This document shows positions 9,546 to 19,829 of a DNA stretch of 64,000 nucleotides, piece by piece (positions within the stretch are counted from its first letter, which is position 1; each line of letters starts with the position of its first letter). This stretch comes from Protopterus annectens. Taxonomy: Eukaryota; Chordata; Ceratodontiformes; Protopteridae. Where the stretch lies: assembly GCF_019279795.1 (NCBI RefSeq), contig NC_056732.1:1071693438-1071757437 (forward strand), given 5' to 3'. The notes below the pieces were generated by a model. It had not been told where the DNA came from and made no database searches. It saw only the letters and a list, made by a program, of their open reading frames with translations. The translations under genes and the position numbers were made by a program.

Positions 9546-11769
9546 CAATAACAACTGACTAAAACAGTAAAACAGACAATTTATAGAGAATTATAAAAGT
9601 AATAACAGTTAACTATATGAAAATTAGGGTCACAGTTTGGAAAACTGGTATTTGGTCATGTTAGTTTGCACATGCCAGATGTTGCACAGCTTTCACTGTT
9701 ATCAAAAACAACACACAATTACCTTCCTCACAGCAAGTAACATTACTTGTAGGGATAAATCTTTTTGCCTCTTGTAGGGCAAATAAATTTGTAAATACTT
9801 ATTTAACAATATCATATTAGTGTACACACCAACAGTGATGTAATATTAGAACTGGTTATATTTACTGGGCAGAAAATGTGGATGAGGAGAGGGTTTTAGT
9901 AATCTAAATTTTCTACAGTGAGCAGCTGGTTCAGCTGAAGTAGGCTGGTTAGCACACCGAGTTCTACCTTTGAGGTGAGCAAAGTAGACACATACTGCTA
10001 TCCAAACTTGTGCAGTGGTGCTAGTGTTAAGTACAGTGTCCTGTAGCTTGTGTAACTAGATAGGTAGGGGTTCTAATTTCACAGCAGTCAGTGTGTGTTG
10101 TTCATTCATACCAATATACCTCCTTTGTACAAAGAGATGGTATCAGATTTCTTCCCAAGTGATGGGGCATAGGATTCTAGAACACAGTGGTTAACTAGTA
10201 TGGTTAGAGGACAGGCTAGGGTGTCTCAGCAAAGAGATCATCTACTGGCAGTATAGCAGATTTAAGTTGAGAGAGTAGTTTTTTGTCAGGCTTAGAGGAG
10301 GATGGCTGCTGATCCCTGCTGCCGGGCCAAACTTCAGGCCTTCTGCTGTAGAGTTCCCAGAAGTCAGTACTACTGCAACAATGATTTGTACAAGATCACT
10401 TATTAGATAGCTTTCCATCTCCAAATACTAGTTTAAAGAGATGTATGTCATTAAATTATGTAAAATGACCTCAGCAAGGTTCCTAACACTGATAAGGAAA
10501 AAAACAATTTTGAGGCTAAACAGAAATGCATTTAAATAAATTATCTTACTAGCTCGCAGTGCAAACCACAAAACTGGCATCTCAAACTATACTTTGAAAT
10601 AGTTTATATTTCCACTAGCCTAGTTTCAACAGAAACTTTTCTAATTACGTAATGTAACTTGTGCCAAGAATAAATTCATACAGTTTTTAATTTGTTTTAA
10701 GAATAAATTCAAGCTCTGTGCTGACTGCAACATTAACTCTTTGGGACCAAATAGGAACAGACTAAGCAGACTCCAGGCTCAATGGGAATTTAAATCATGT
10801 TTCGCAACCCTCCAGGACCAGCTCTTTTACTGGTGCATTTTCTGCGCTGAATGTTGTAATCAAAACCCTTTCCAATTACAGGTTTAACAATATGCCTCAT
10901 CATTCTGGTCATCCAGATACCCTAAAGTCAACATGGTGCTTTTATCAGAAAGCCCTTAAGCTTCGAAAACTGGCCAGTGGTCATATCCTTGGCAGGATAT
11001 AACCCAGATAGTTTAGGTTACTTCAACCGTGTTCTAATGCTGAACATCTTTGTTTACCTGACATGGTATATGTAATAAAATCAGGTGTACCATAAAGAAG
11101 GTTCAGGTTCCATTTTCTTAGAATTTGTCAAGGATAAAACCCCAGAGCTCCCTTAGCTATGCTTAAAAAATATAGGCTTTTTTAAACACAAAACATTTTT
11201 ATTAAATTATCACGTATAACATAGGCAATCATACATTTATACAAATGAAATCAAACCATACTGGCATAATTTTAGCTGCAAACATTATACTTAAAATTAT
11301 ATACCCAATTCAAAAAGAACTTCAACAATGTTACATTTATGGCAATGGTTCTGTACAAAGGAAGTCAGCTAATGCCAACAAAACAACCTACATGACTTTT
11401 GTGGCACAAAGAGTGGGAGCAAAAATAAACCCCCTCCTCTTCTGTGCCAAAAATGTCTCTCTTTTTCCACCCCAACCAAATACTAGCAAATGAGTTCTCC
11501 TTTCTCTACTTGAATATGGACTTCCTACTTTCACTTCTGCCTCCAGGAAACACAGACACACTCCAATCTCCAACAGCATCAGCTGATTCATAACAAACTC
11601 GCCTCTCTGCGAACATTACTATCACATTAGAAAAAGCCAAATGCCTACCCATAAAACAAAGATCTAAACTACTGTTAGGGATCCCATCTCTACAAACTAC
11701 TTCAACTCCAGACATTTATTCCCTTTTCAGCTAAACTTCATAAAAAAAAAAATAAAATTTCCTCATACA
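9546..11769. other. Unassigned DNA
   Basis: About 2.2 kb, AT-rich. Open frames at 10242-10424, 11245-11493 and 11388-11591 are short and show no motif. No tandem repeat or terminal repeat is visible. This is one of the few candidates for unique or very old sequence in the window. Confidence 0.4.
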
Positions 11770-11950
11770 ACTTGAGACCATATCTCTCAACTTCTTAGCT
11801 CAGGAAATTTGGACAATGGGAGGGGAGGACAAAGGCCCAAAAATAGGGATAAATTTTACATACTGCTCTTATAAACTTAGAAACAACAGGATTTGTGCAA
11901 GCATGCATTTTCTGCAGGACACAATGTCTGAAACTCAAATGTGATTATTT
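11770..11950 (-). repeat. Dispersed repeat family X, copy 1
   Basis: On the minus strand this reads CATTTGAGTTTCAGACATTG, GCAGAAAATGCATG, TTTCTAAGTTTATAAGAGCA and TTTATCCCTATTTTTG. The same blocks in the same order occur on the plus strand at 50386-50505. No coding capacity is visible. It is probably a SINE or the remnant of a non-autonomous element. Limits are approximate. Confidence 0.6.
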
Positions 11951-12074
11951 AGTGATGATCCTTCACCGATTATGAGTATCAGAACAAACATATGAGACAA
12001 AAAATGGCCATTCTGTAAAAGTCTGGACAGCTGAGAAGTATGCTTGAGACATTACAAGTCATACAAACTCTAAT

Positions 12075-12395
12075 AACCCGTTGAACCCAACTCCATAGCA
12101 CTGCGCAAGCATGCTCCTCTCAGGCACCTACTCTTTGGTAAGCTCTCTCACTCGACTTCAAGGAAATTCACTTGCTCCGAATTCAGAAACCAACTCAAAA
12201 AGCACTTCTTCCAAGCCATATGCGCCAGTTTCAAAATAGGACACATGACTTAACACGCTATCCCCATTTCCTTTCCTAGTATCTCTTCCTCTCTCATATT
12301 TACTGAAGGTTGATCCACTTTAGAAACTAATGCATATATTGTATGTTATAGGCTGCTTGCTTACTACAGCGTATATATACATATTTTTTTTTTTA
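12075..12395 (+). mobile_element. Probable LINE 3' fragment
   Basis: A short plus-strand stretch reads FRNQLKKHFFQA with a serine-rich lead-in and a stop shortly after. This resembles the C-terminal tail of L2-type ORF2 (W.SLP...R....F...LK..LF). An AT-rich 3' UTR-like segment follows up to the DIRS-A boundary. The match is short, so the call is tentative. Confidence 0.35.
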
Positions 12396-12455
12396 CATGT
12401 AACTAGTCTAAAAGTACAGTTTTGTACCTACCATAAATGTAGATGTTCAAAGATC

Positions 12456-12615
12456 CACATTGCTGCAGTCCTTACACTTGGGTAGTCCGCTGTCCTCGGT
12501 CGGCCCGAATATCAAAGTATAAGGCTGACGTCGGTCAAGGCGCATTTGACTGACATCAGGACGTCAGGGTACAAATGCGCATGACCGACGTCATATCCTC
12601 AGTCTTTTCTTGCCC
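12456..12615. repeat. DIRS-A inverted terminal repeat, 3' side
   Basis: Runs from CCACATTGCTGCAGTCC to CCTCAGTCTTTTCTTGCC and is the near-perfect reverse complement of 17735-17896. It contains several GACGTC cores. About 40 bases beyond it (12414-12455, starting GTACAGTTTTG) form the extreme terminus, repeated inside the ICR. Confidence 0.93.
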
Positions 12616-12780
12616 CAGATGTCAGAAGACCCTAAAAATAAAGGTCAAACCCAAAGACAACAACCAAACAACCAACCATCCTAACACTAAAAATATGTAC
12701 AATATATACAATATACCTCATATTGACAACCCAACCCACACAACCACCTCAACTACAGAGGGGAAGGAGGGAGGGTAAAT

Positions 12781-12885
12781 TGGACTGCAGCAATGTGGAT
12801 CTTCGAACATCTACATTTATGGTAGGTACAAAACTGTACTATGTTCTTCATCTCACATTGCTGCAGTCCTTACACTTGGGTAGAA
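12781..12885. repeat. DIRS-A internal complementary region (ICR)
   Basis: A composite block. Its first half (GGACTGCAGCAATGTGGATC to GGTACAAAACTGTAC) is the reverse complement of the 3' terminus at 12414-12475. Its second half (ATGTTCTTCATCTCACATTG to CACTTGGGTAG) is the reverse complement of the 5' terminus at about 17860-17905. The junction of the two halves mimics the joined ends of a circle. This is the template feature proposed for DIRS replication and lies just downstream of the recombinase stop. Confidence 0.92.
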
Positions 12886-12917
12886 TCCCAAAGCAGAGGT
12901 AAGGGAGGATGGCCAAA

Positions 12918-15900
12918 CTATAATGAAGCAGGAGCTGCCAAAATGCCCTGCAAAACAGCAGTGGCAAAACCAGCCCTGGATTTAGAGTACAGTGGAAGGT
13001 GATAATGCCTAGAGAAAGTATGCACTGAACTCCAAGTAGCTGCCTCCAAAATATCCTTAGTTGCCACCCCCCTCAAAAAAGCTGTTGAAGTGGCAGTAGC
13101 CCTAGTGGAATGAGGCCTAATCCCAGCTGGGATCTCCTTGCCATGATGGGAATAACAGAAAGCAATGCAAAACCCAATCCACTTAGAAATAGTTTGTTTT
13201 GACACAGGCTTGCCCTGAGAACTCAAAGCAAAAGAAACAAATAACTGCTGAGACTGCCTGAACCCTTTAGTTCTCTCCAAATAATATCGCAACTGCCTGT
13301 GAACATCCAAAGTGTGCAAAATCTTTTCCCCTTTATTTTGGGGATTTGCATAAAAAGTAGGCAAATGAATAGTTTGGTTTAAAGCCACACTAGAAACCAC
13401 TTTAGGCATAAAGGAAGGATTAGTACGTAAAGATACCCTATCCTTATGAAAAATTAAGAAAGGCTCCACCGCCATAAGGGCCTGCAACTCAGAAACCCTT
13501 CTTGCAGAGGTAATAGCCAACAAAAAAGCAGTCTTCCATGACAAAAACTTTAATTCAGCAGTAGCTGCAGGCTCAAAAGGTTGTAGAGTGAGTTTCTCCA
13601 ACACAAAATTGAGATCCCAAGCAGGAGTAGGAGCTCTTTGTGGGGGTCTTATATTCTTTGCCCCTCTAAGAAATTGCTTGAACAAAGGATGAGAAAACAA
13701 TGGTGGGTCACAATCATAGTGAGCCGAAATTGCTGCAGCATGAACCTTAATAGAAGAGAAGGACAAACCTTTGTCCAATAACTCAGTAAGATATTGAAGA
13801 GCCACACTTAAATTAGGCTCAGAAACATCAAAATCCTTTGCTGCACTCCAAAATAAAAATCTCTTCCATTTCTCTGCGTACACTTTCCTTGTACTAGGCC
13901 TTCTAGCTTCCAAAATAACATTCAAAACTTGCTGTGGAAGTGGAGGCCCACTATGGTTCAAAACAGAATATGCCAGGCTGTTAGGTGCAGAGAGTGAAGC
14001 TTGACATTGAGCAAATGACTGTCCTCCTGAGACAACAGGTGTGGAATCGAAGGCTAAGGCCATGGAGGCTTCCGTACCAGGCTTCTCAGTAATGGGTACC
14101 AATGCTGTCGAGGCCAATCTGGAGCTATCAAAATCATCCTTGGCTTGTCTTGTCTGGCCTTTAGTAGTACCTTTGGGAGGAGAGGCAGAGGCGGAAAGGC
14201 ATAAACATGAAGATTGCTCCAATTGAAGGAAAGAGCATCCACTTTCCAAGCTGTGGGATGAAACCTTTTTGTGCAAAACTTTGGCAGCTGATGGTTTAGT
14301 GGAGAAGCGAACAGATCTATGTCTGGAGTTCCCCATGACACTGTCAATTTCTGAAATACATGAGGATCCAATTTCCACTCGTGAGGATCCATAATTTGTC
14401 TGCTCAACACATCTGCTAAGGAGTTCTGTGCTCCCGGCAGAAACCTTGCCTGAAGATTTAGCTGTAAACTGAGAGCAGTCTCCCACAAAATCATTGCTTG
14501 CCTGCATAGAGGATAAGAATGTGTTCCGCCTTGCTTGTTGATGTACCACATGACAGTTGTGTTGTCTGTTAGAATCAACACCTGCCCTGGAAGAAGTAAA
14601 TCCTTGAAAGCTATTAATGCAAACTGGACTGCTAACATCTCTTTCAAGTTGATATGTAGATGTTGTAGTCTGGCAGGCCACTTGTCTTGTATCCACTTTC
14701 CATTCAGATGAGCTCCCCAAGCTTTGTCTGAGGCATCTGTCGTTAGAATCTGACTCGCCTCTGGCCGGGTCACAGAGAGTCCCTTGTTTAGGTGACATTC
14801 CTGAGCCCACCACAACAACTCCTTTTGAATGCAAGGTATTATTTGAATGACCGTGTCCAAATCCTGGCAGTGCTGTGTCCATACATTTTTGAGATACCAT
14901 TGTAGCTTCCTCATATGCAGTTTGGCATTGGGAAGCACCAGAATACAAGATGCCATGAACCCCAAGGCTTGAAGGACTGTCCTTGCAGTCAGCCTGGACT
15001 GATGAGACAACTGATGAAAGTAAAGGGAAAGATTCTTTTGTTTGTCCGGCCATCTGGGATGCTGTATTCAGTCTCACACCCAGAAAGCACATGTCCTGAG
15101 AGGGTACTAGACTGGACTTTATTTCGTTCACAGAATAACCCAGGCATCTTAGCACTGCTATCACATAATCCAAATGATGAAGAAGCTCGTCCCTTCCTTG
15201 AGCCAGAATCAGGCAGTCGTCCAAATAAGGATAGATCTGTATTCCTTTTAACCTGAGGAAAGCTATCACTGGAGCCAGAACCTTCGTGAACACTCTGGGT
15301 GCAGTAGATAAGCCAAAGGGCAATGCAGAGAACTGATAATGAGAAGTCCCAGCTCGAAAACGCAGATACTTCCTGCAACTCAGTCTGATAGGAACATGAA
15401 GATAAGCCTCCTTGAGATCCAAGGTTACCATCCAATGATCTTTGCCCAGCAGAGGTAAAAGCTGCTGTAACGTCAACATTTTGAACTTGGGAATGTCCAG
15501 ATAAGTGTTGAGGATAGATAAGTCCAAAATTGGTCTCCACGTGTTCCCTTTCTTTGGTACTAGGAACAGGCGGGAATAAAATCCTAGGCCCACTTCTGGC
15601 ATAGGGACCAGCTGTATGGCCCCTATTTGGAGCAACAGAGAAATTTGCTTGTGAGCCTCTATTCTTTGTTGAGGAGGAACGTCTGGCATGCCTTTGAAAG
15701 GAGGCAAGGTATGAAAATAAAACCTGTAACCGTGGTAAATGATATCCAATACCCATCTGTCTTGGGTAATTAAACTCCAATTTTCTTTGAAAAGTGCCAA
15801 CCTTCCTCCCAAAGGTGCTGCCAGACGAGCAGGTTCTGGCAGCTGAAAAGGTAGGTCATTGGGTCTGTTTACAAAAGGACTGACCTCTGCCCTCACCCGA

Positions 15901-15992
15901 AGACTGTGCAGGAGAACTCCCTGTTCTAGGCCTGAAAGAGCCCTGAGCTCTGCCCCTACCACGTCTAGATCTACCCCTAGACTGGGAATCAT
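12918..15992 (-). CDS. DIRS-A RT fused by open frame to tyrosine recombinase (1024 codons)
   Basis: One uninterrupted frame, but not one real protein. Residues 1-315 are the DIRS RT: RPILDLSILNTYL, TLDLKEAYLHVPI (catalytic Asp), ALPFGLSTAPRVFTK and the YLDD box at residues 255-258. From about residue 316 to 680 the frame is a serine-rich alternative reading of the RNase H region. From about residue 680 (base 13955) to the stop it is a tyrosine recombinase: RPSTRKVYAEKWKRF, VHAAAISAHY, SARRVSELQAL (Arg), HSTR (HxxR, codons 13101-13112) and HTFSRHYHL (Tyr). The recombinase looks complete, about 345 residues. In DIRS elements RT and recombinase ORFs normally overlap in different frames; an indel near 15050 has put RT in the recombinase frame. 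Confidence 0.9.
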   Translation of the reverse strand: MIPSLGVDLDVVGAELRALSGLEQGVLLHSLRVRAEVSPFVNRPNDLPFQLPEPARLAAPLGGRLALFKENWSLITQDRWVLDIIYHGYRFYFHTLPPFKGMPDVPPQQRIEAHKQISLLLQIGAIQLVPMPEVGLGFYSRLFLVPKKGNTWRPILDLSILNTYLDIPKFKMLTLQQLLPLLGKDHWMVTLDLKEAYLHVPIRLSCRKYLRFRAGTSHYQFSALPFGLSTAPRVFTKVLAPVIAFLRLKGIQIYPYLDDCLILAQGRDELLHHLDYVIAVLRCLGYSVNEIKSSLVPSQDMCFLGVRLNTASQMAGQTKESFPLLSSVVSSVQADCKDSPSSLGVHGILYSGASQCQTAYEEATMVSQKCMDTALPGFGHGHSNNTLHSKGVVVVGSGMSPKQGTLCDPARGESDSNDRCLRQSLGSSSEWKVDTRQVACQTTTSTYQLERDVSSPVCINSFQGFTSSRAGVDSNRQHNCHVVHQQARRNTFLSSMQASNDFVGDCSQFTAKSSGKVSAGSTELLSRCVEQTNYGSSRVEIGSSCISEIDSVMGNSRHRSVRFSTKPSAAKVLHKKVSSHSLESGCSFLQLEQSSCLCLSASASPPKGTTKGQTRQAKDDFDSSRLASTALVPITEKPGTEASMALAFDSTPVVSGGQSFAQCQASLSAPNSLAYSVLNHSGPPLPQQVLNVILEARRPSTRKVYAEKWKRFLFWSAAKDFDVSEPNLSVALQYLTELLDKGLSFSSIKVHAAAISAHYDCDPPLFSHPLFKQFLRGAKNIRPPQRAPTPAWDLNFVLEKLTLQPFEPAATAELKFLSWKTAFLLAITSARRVSELQALMAVEPFLIFHKDRVSLRTNPSFMPKVVSSVALNQTIHLPTFYANPQNKGEKILHTLDVHRQLRYYLERTKGFRQSQQLFVSFALSSQGKPVSKQTISKWIGFCIAFCYSHHGKEIPAGIRPHSTRATATSTAFLRGVATKDILEAATWSSVHTFSRHYHLPLYSKSRAGFATAVLQGILAAPASL
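14054..15048 (-). CDS. DIRS-A RNase H and methyltransferase-like region
   Basis: Continuation of the RT protein in a second frame, readable from about 15048 and with its first ATG at 15010. The thumb segment LQALGFMASCI leads into RNase H motifs: TTDASDKAWGAHL, LKEMLAVQFAL, LTDNTTVMWYINKQGG and NSLADVLSR, so the D-E-D-D residues appear present. It continues as DIDLFASPLNHQLPKF, VDALSFNW and AFPPLPLLPKVL to ILIAPDWPRQHW, the conserved tail that DIRS literature calls a DAM-like methyltransferase domain; that activity is unproven. RNase H would remove RNA from the hybrid during replication. The whole segment overlaps the open frame of the recombinase ORF. Confidence 0.88.
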
Positions 15993-17591
15993 AAGAAGGA
16001 TAGGTCCACCCCTTAGTAGGCCAATTTCTACTAAACTTTGGAGGCTGAACCTGCAAAAAATCTTTAACAGTCTGCATAGACTTAGCCTTGTCTTCCATTT
16101 TCTTTAAGACAGTCTCAACAGGAGAACCAAACAACACATCAGATTGTAAAGGAGCATCTAAAATCCTAGTTTTAACATGTTCAGATAAATTCTGATCCCT
16201 CAGCCAGGCGTGCCTGCGAAGAACTGACCCAGTGGCAGCCACCCTAGACGAGGCCTGTACAGCATCAAAACCACATTGCAAAGAATGCTTACCCACCTGT
16301 TCAGAAACATGTACTAAATCTTGTAACTCTTTACAATCAATACCTTCCGCCAGAGCATCAACCTTAGACTTCAATTGAGAAAGGAGATAGTTTTGGTATT
16401 TCAACATGTGAAACTGGCAATTCAAAGCCCTCATAGCTAGAGTGGAGGAAGTATAAACTTTCTTTCCCCATCTATCCAAGGCCCTGGCCTCTTTATCTGA
16501 AGGAACCGGATTCTTGACAACAGAAGCCTTAACACCTTTAGGCCCCTGACTAACAGTTTCTGGGTCTGCCCTAGGACTCTTAAAAGATACTTATGAGCTT
16601 CAGGCACCCTGTAATACCTATCCGGTTTAACAGGAGCAGGAGGCAAAGAATCAGGATTAAGAGAAGCCTCTGTAAAAACATCTTCCACCACATCCAAAAC
16701 AGGAGGTATAGCCAAAGGCCTATGCTGGGGTAAAAACAAAAATTCCCTAAGCCTTTTCCTGGAATCAGAGAAGTCCTGACCTTCCCACTTAAAATGCTCC
16801 CTCATGGAATGAAGAGTTTCTGAAAAAGAAAAATCCTCAGGAGGAGAAGCAGGAGGAGTAGAATCATCCACATCAGAATCAGAATAAGGGGAATACTCCT
16901 GCAAGTCTTCAGCCGAAGACTCTGAAACATCCAAAGCCTGCTCAAAACTCCCTAGCTCAGGTTCCACCCTAGGTCTCTTATCAGGAGGGGGCAAAGAACC
17001 CCTAATTAAAGTAATCAAATCTTCTGCCATTTTAAGCATATGCTTCTTGGGCACAGTTCCTGAAGAACTAGGGGTGACACCAACTGAAGCTAAACCTGGC
17101 CTGCCTCTGGGAGAAGCCTTGGAAACAGAAGGAGAGGGCCTAACCACCCTAGGAAGGGAGGGGAGCATAGTAACCTGAGAAGCTCCATCAGCCTGACCTG
17201 CCTCCTGAGAGGCCACATCCTGCAATAACAAAGTCTCTCCCTGGGATCCCAAAGAAACCTCCGGTGGAACCACCGGCTCCACCGACGCCTCTAAAGAACC
17301 GGCGTCCAGTACAGACGGATCTTCTAGCCTAGGTTTAACTGCTTTGTCCTTGCGCTTCTTCGAAGAAGCGGGCGTCGGAGTCTCCGACGGCATTTTATAA
17401 TTGCACCGCTTCCCGAAGACTAACCTGGCACAATCTAACCTTCTCTTTATAGTGCGCTTATTGAATCTAGCACAAGAGCGACACCCAACAACGTCGTGCT
17501 CAGGCCCTAAACAAGGAATACACAAAGTATGGTAGTCTCTATGCGGTATCTGTTTCCCACAAGAAATACAATTATTCACTTTTTCTGACAT
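15856..17591 (-). pseudogene. DIRS-A gag-like ORF1 (one frameshift)
   Basis: Start chosen at 17591 (MSEKVNNC), because DIRS-C and D keep the same start region; the frame is open upstream to 17732 into the terminal repeat. An N-terminal zinc-binding motif reads NCISCGKQIPHRDYHTLCIPC followed by LGPEHDVVGCRSC. A lysine/proline/serine-rich middle with an acidic stretch (SDSDVDDSTPP) follows. Near 16585 one base is missing relative to sister copies; the frame switches and resumes as DRWGKKVYTSSTLAMRALNC, LQCGFDAVQASSRVAATGSV and RRHAWLRD. The C-terminus is Arg/Gly/Ser-rich, suggesting nucleic-acid binding. It overlaps the RT frame by about 136 bases. Role by family: particle or RNP protein. Confidence 0.88.
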
Positions 17592-17734
17592 CCGGTAAAC
17601 CACTGAGGCAAGAAAAAACAAAATATTCCCCAACGGGGTACTTAGCCAACTTTGACTCGGTCTGAAACTCCGAAACCGAACAATTTCAGAACGCCAACCG
17701 GCACTTGCAACGCTGCTTCTGCATCGGACCATGC

Positions 17735-17904
17735 GGCAAAAAAGACTGAGGATATGACGTCGGTCATGCGCATTTGTACCCTGACGTCCTGATGTCAGTC
17801 AAATGCGCCTTGACCGACGTCAGCCTTATACTTTGATATTCGGGCCGACCGAGGACAGCGGACTACCCAAGTGTAAGGACTGCAGCAATGTGAGATGAAG
17901 AACA
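17735..17904. repeat. DIRS-A inverted terminal repeat, 5' side (promoter side)
   Basis: Reverse complement of the 3' repeat, upstream of gag. It contains TGACGTCC (17782-17789) and TGATGTCA (17790-17797) close to a degenerate TATA position (TTTGTAC, 17773-17779), the place where DIRS-C and D have a clear TATA box. It ends at about 17905 in GATGAAGAACAT, the sequence repeated in the ICR. Confidence 0.9.
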
Positions 17905-18167
17905 TCTACTCTGCTATTGCTTACTTTTCTGTATTTTTTGTTTTGTGAAATGTTTTGTGTTTCACCTGGGTTGAGCCTGAACTTGGTCAGTATTGATCAA
18001 GGAACTAACTGGTAAACAAAATATCAATGAATGAACAATTATACAGATAAAACAGTTGAAAATTACCAGAGTGTGCAAAATTTCAAAACGGTGACATGTA
18101 CCATCTCCCAAAGAAGCCTTCATAGATATAAAGACTGACACAGGTACACCCAATATTCTCATTTAAT

Positions 18168-18398
18168 GTTGTGTCTTTTGGCTTTTCCCTGTTAGGGGTC
18201 GCCACAGCGGAACTCCGGTCAGCTAATGATTGGCAGTAGATTTTTACGTGCCAAATTGCCAGCCCTGACGCACAACCTTCAACGAAGGTACGCCCATTCA
18301 CGCGTGACTCCACACAGAAGATGCTCTAGCTGAGAATCGAACAGGACAACGTCTTACTGTGAGGTGACAATGCTACCGCAGCACCACCACCGCAGCAT
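18168..18398 (-). mobile_element. V-SINE copy 2
   Basis: Same family as 8061-8286, in reverse orientation. On the minus strand it has the GTTCGATTCTC B-box, the TCTGTGTGGAG block and the CCGCTGTGGCGACCCCTAAC tail. A perfect 16-bp target duplication AATATTCTCATTTAAT flanks it (18152-18167 and 18399-18414), so the limits are firm. The long exact duplication shows integration by a LINE endonuclease and relatively young age. Confidence 0.95.
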
Positions 18399-18875
18399 AA
18401 TATTCTCATTTAATCATACAGACAAAATGTTCAAATTGTTAAAACACCAATTTAATCTTGTCAACCTCCTGATATTTGAGGAAAGAACACTACTCCTCAT
18501 TCTTGCACTGGAATATGTCATCTCCATTGAAAAACCTAAACTTATTGCATAAAACAGACTTGCAGCCCGAAGATGTGGGCGACCTGTTGCTTCATTTCTC
18601 TTGAACATTTAAAAAATGGAATACTTTACCAATCACTGCTAGTGCAACTATGCTTTCGCTTTTCAAAGTTAATATGGCTTGAATACTACTCCTAAATCCA
18701 AAGAATACAAGAGCAATCTTGCCGGCTATGAACATACATCACACAGACAAGATTCCTTGACCTTAAGACCAACTTCTGCTCCAATATTTAAGAAAACCAA
18801 TGACCACCACAACACAGCACAAACCACAAGACACACAGCTCACCTACACAGTGTGCCCCTCAACCTAACCCCCTA

Positions 18876-19370
18876 ATGCAAAACAGCTTGCCCAATACAA
18901 TTACCACAGGTGACTCAATAGTACGGCACACTGATGTCCCACTCACTAGGTTGAATAAGGAGAAGGTAACAGTCAGCTATCAGGTGCCAGAATCAGACAC
19001 AACACACACACTCAGGTCACTCCACAAGTTCAAGCATGACTGTCATTGTCCATATGGGTGTAAATGACCTGAGACGCACCTCCCTGGACTACATGAAGAG
19101 ACATGGTGGAGCTCTCGGATTATGTGACCCAGGCGGGTATTACCCTAGCCCTGAGCAGCATCCTACCATCGCCCAGAATGATACCACAGTACAAAAAAAA
19201 AATGATTGACTTCAACAATTGGCTAAGTTTCTGGATCCAGTATCTGTCTGCTTGGGATGACATGAATGACGGACCTTGACGCTTTGCCAGAGATGGCCTG
19301 CATCTATCACCTCTGGGTTTCTGGGAACTGGCTAAGGCTCTTGACACCCCTATAGTGCCTTTTTAGGCGG
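18876..19370 (+). pseudogene. CR1 copy A ORF1, SGNH/GDSL esterase remnant
   Basis: The frame reads ITTGDSIVRHTDVPLTRLNK, with the GDS nucleophile block of SGNH hydrolases, and stays open to 19067. Later blocks survive in other frames: SSILPSPRM-, NNWLSFW- and RDGLHLSPLGF-like text, matching copy C at 39740-40280. CR1 ORF1 proteins with this esterase domain are known, and the domain is thought to help RNP or membrane interaction. At least two frameshifts and several stops are present. Transcribed upstream sequence (18676-18875) holds only threonine/histidine-rich, low-complexity text. Confidence 0.75.
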
Positions 19371-19427
19371 TGATCCAAAGACCAAATTAGCACCGTAACA
19401 GCTATAAATAAATGCAATTGGAGGGTC

Positions 19428-19829
19428 ATGCTGCTCAACACTAGAAGTCTAAATCTCAAGATGCACTCGCTTGAAGCATTCCTCAAAATGGAGAACATCG
19501 ACATTTGTGCTGTAACAGAGACCTGGTTTAAAGCAGCAGAAAGCACCCTTGCGCTACAGGGCTATAACTCATTTCATACCTTACGGCCTCAGAACATGGA
19601 CCAAAGCACCAAAGGCGGTGGTGTCTCCATATTCATAAAGGATATGCACACCTTCAGATTAGTAGCCCAGCATAATGCATGTGAGATACTCCAGGTACAC
19701 CTAACATTGGGTAAGACGGCGATTCAGGTTGCAGTCTGCTATAGGTCCCCAACCATGTCCCAAGACTCTCACTCCACATTCCTAAACACCCTGGAACTAT
19801 GGAGATCCAACCCAACACACTCACACTAA
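19428..19829 (+). pseudogene. CR1 copy A ORF2 endonuclease
   Basis: 133 open residues from MLLNTRSLNLKMHSLEAFL. Motifs: NTRSLNLK, DICAVTETWFK (metal-binding Glu), GGGVSIFIKD, and VAVCYRSPTMSQDSH. It stops early at 19829. The next motifs (LSNFNYPS in place of GDFNYP, and SDHKLITMEIHI at about 20030-20065) lie in other frames. Family role: nicking target DNA. Copy B (22639) aligns residue by residue and gives the same start. Confidence 0.82.

Larger units (their letters stand above)
12414..17905 (-). mobile_element. DIRS-A: near-complete DIRS tyrosine-recombinase retrotransposon
   Basis: A 5.5-kb element on the minus strand with all DIRS parts. Inverted terminal repeats of about 155 bp (12456-12615 and 17735-17896) are almost identical. 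An internal complementary region at 12781-12885 joins sequence complementary to both element ends. In order it encodes gag, RT/RNase H with a methyltransferase-like tail, and a tyrosine recombinase. Elements of this order lack an integrase; the recombinase is thought to integrate a circular DNA, and no target duplication is expected or seen. Two frameshifts (near 16585 and 15050) break gag and RT. Best preserved autonomous-type copy here. Confidence 0.93.

Noticed and set aside
9546..11769. Host exon in the repeat-poor stretch
   Set aside because: No open frame over about 80 codons, and none with splice-site context or a motif I recognise.
14989..15780. Long minus-strand open frame of 263 codons within the DIRS-A RT region
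   Set aside because: It is the third frame across RT and lacks any domain; RT motifs are in the neighbouring frame.
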